Positions 23,545 through 24,474 of a stretch of DNA of 24,474 nucleotides are shown piece by piece; within the stretch, counting starts at the first letter, position 1, and the number at the start of each line of letters is the position of its first letter. A program made the position numbers and the translations under genes. The stretch is from the NCBI GenBank assembly GCA_963642145.1, contig CAVIFU010000023.1:1-24474 (forward strand), given 5' to 3'. The notes under the pieces are model-generated. The model searched no databases and had not been told where the DNA came from. It was given only the letters and a program-made list of their open reading frames with translations. The stretch comes from Stercoripulliclostridium_A sp963642145 (GTDB lineage: Bacteria; Bacillota; Clostridia; Christensenellales; DTU072).

Positions 23545-24006
23545 GGATACTATGAGGTAAGAAGAGTAGGAGGCACCTATGCGTTTATCTTTTATCCTGC
23601 CCACAGATATGATGTAAAAGGGAAACAATTATTAAAGACGCCGGAAAAGAATTATATCATCGATATGGGTTTTCGCAATATGTTGCTCGGTTATCGCGAC
23701 GCCAATAGAGGACATATAATCGAAAACATTGTATTCTTGGAACTCATAAGGAGAGGTTATCGCGTATATATCGGTAAAGTAGGGGAGGCAGAAGTCGATT
23801 TCGTTGCCGAAAAACCGAATGAGAAACTATTATATATTCAGGTAACGGAAAGTATGTACTCACAAGAAACAACAAAACGTGAATTAAGACCGCTACGCAT
23901 GATACCGGACAACTATGAAAAAATCATATTATCGATGGATAGAAATTATGTAAATTCTTATGACGGCATCAAGTCTTTGAATTTACTTGATTGGCTTTTG
24001 TCGTAA
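23545..24006 (+). pseudogene. 5'-truncated AAA-type ATPase, DUF4143 C-terminal part
   Basis: The frame is open from 23545, after a TGA at 23542-23544, to the stop at 24004-24006. It reads like the C-terminal DUF4143 domain of the widespread AAA ATPase/DUF4143 proteins: RYDVKGKQLLKT, then NYIIDMGFRNMLLGYRDANR, then GHIIENIVFLELIRRGYRVYIGK, and EVDFVAEK...LLYIQV. Homology clearly extends upstream of the first ATG (23665), and the N-terminal ATPase domain, normally about 280 residues with a Walker A, is absent. This is therefore a remnant rather than a short gene. Its position just after a tRNA and a repeat block fits decay of an inserted element. Product from ATG 23665, 113 residues, cannot be excluded. 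Confidence 0.75.
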
Positions 24007-24330
24007 CATTGAAGCGTGAGGGATAACGCGTCGCAAATCAAACGCAGGCGTCCATCGTGATGTCGGCTTGACCTAATTCTCACGGCGAAGATGCGTTTGC
24101 GAAATGCCCGCCCTCTTAGAAGCGCGTTTTGCGAGCAACCGATCTTTTCTCTTAGGAATCCGATTCTTTGACCGATATCCGTATTTACCCTTAAAAATAA
24201 CTACAGAACGGTATAGCCTCCGACGGTTGGAAATTGCTCGGCAGCGTTTTGGCGCGGTAGGCTGAAATGCATAAAAAGCATGTCCGAATCGGTAAAGCAA
24301 GCCTCACAAAGGCGGTTAAACGAAAATTTT
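24007..24330. other. Intergenic stretch with scattered inverted repeats
   Basis: No gene is supported; a 75-residue Arg/Lys-rich frame on the - strand (24073-24300) looks spurious. Inverted pairs are visible: CGTGAG (24015-24020) with CTCACG (24079-24084), TCGCAAA (24031-24037) with TTTGCGA (24096-24102), and CCGATTC near 24160 with GAATCGG near 24286. I could not match these to tmRNA, SRP RNA, RNase P RNA or 6S RNA. Confidence 0.4.
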
Positions 24331-24474
24331 GAAAAAAGTAAAAAAAGTTATTGTTATTTTGTTGACACCGATTTTGATTTGTTATATTATATAAAAGCTG
24401 TCCGCAAGGATGGTTTTATGTACCTTGAAAACAGAACAGACAGTAAGAAGCGAGAATTAAGCGACCCGCACACG
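24331..24474 (+). promoter_or_regulatory. rRNA operon-type promoter and leader (window edge)
   Basis: A/T-tracts at about 24322-24361 resemble an UP element. They precede TTGACA (24362-24367), a 17-base spacer and TATTAT (24385-24390). The transcript would start near 24397. At 24419-24433 lies TGTACCTTGAAAACA, which matches the boxA-like sequence of Bacillota rRNA leaders and spacers. A 16S rRNA gene is therefore expected shortly after position 24474; a tRNA cluster is the alternative. Confidence 0.65.

Noticed and set aside
24073..24300. A 75-residue basic protein on the - strand
   Set aside because: No ribosome binding site, biased composition and no recognisable motif; it overlaps inverted repeats.

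Overview
The window looks like chromosomal DNA of a low-to-mid GC Bacillota (Firmicutes), most likely a gut-type clostridial lineage. I infer this from strong AGGAGG-type ribosome binding sites, several consensus sigma-A promoters (TTGACA-N17-TATAAT and close variants), lipoproteins with classical lipoboxes, proteins with Big2, InlB-type and GLUG repeats, YcxB-like and DUF3899-like small membrane proteins, and an rRNA-type leader at the right edge. The species cannot be named from sequence reading alone.

Region 1 (1-7108, + strand) is a tight operon. It holds an ABC ATPase, a large ABC-2-like permease that starts on the stop codon of the ATPase gene, a 1067-residue exported protein with Ig-like (Big2) segments and a probable beta-helix, and an O-antigen ligase/Wzy-like polytopic membrane protein. 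The first 55 bases may be the 3' end of yet another gene. The set suggests an envelope or surface-polymer system of unknown substrate.

Region 2 (7109-16858, + strand) is an oligopeptide (Opp) importer operon, oppA-oppB-oppC-oppD-oppF plus a small two-helix membrane protein, driven by a clear promoter at 7408-7436 and ended by a strong terminator at 16825-16858. Its unusual property is enlargement of four of the five core subunits. OppA is 869 residues. OppC has a roughly 215-residue segment after its first helix. OppD has about 385 extra residues between the Q-loop and the signature motif. OppF has about 110 extra residues between Walker A and the Q-loop. OppB is of normal size. This is the best candidate in the window for an undescribed variation on a known system.

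Region 3 (16889-19211, - strand) carries an M18-family aminopeptidase, which could process imported peptides, and a RimK-like ATP-grasp ligase whose promoter lies so close to the ATG that its mRNA may be leaderless. Region 4 (19308-22033, + strand) has its own extended -10 promoter and encodes a surface lipoprotein with an InlB-type repeat and GLUG repeats, coupled by a one-base overlap to a YcxB-like membrane protein. Region 5 (22062-23107, - strand) is an HSL-type alpha/beta hydrolase with its own promoter, a dyad over the -35 and a good terminator.

Region 6 (23136-24474) is RNA-rich and looks eroded. It has a consensus promoter, a tRNA-Arg(ACG) with encoded CCA, a long terminator hairpin, three 40-bp tandem palindromic repeats, a 5'-truncated DUF4143 ATPase remnant, and finally an A/T-rich upstream element, a strong promoter and a box typical of rRNA operon leaders. 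A 16S rRNA gene probably starts just beyond the window.
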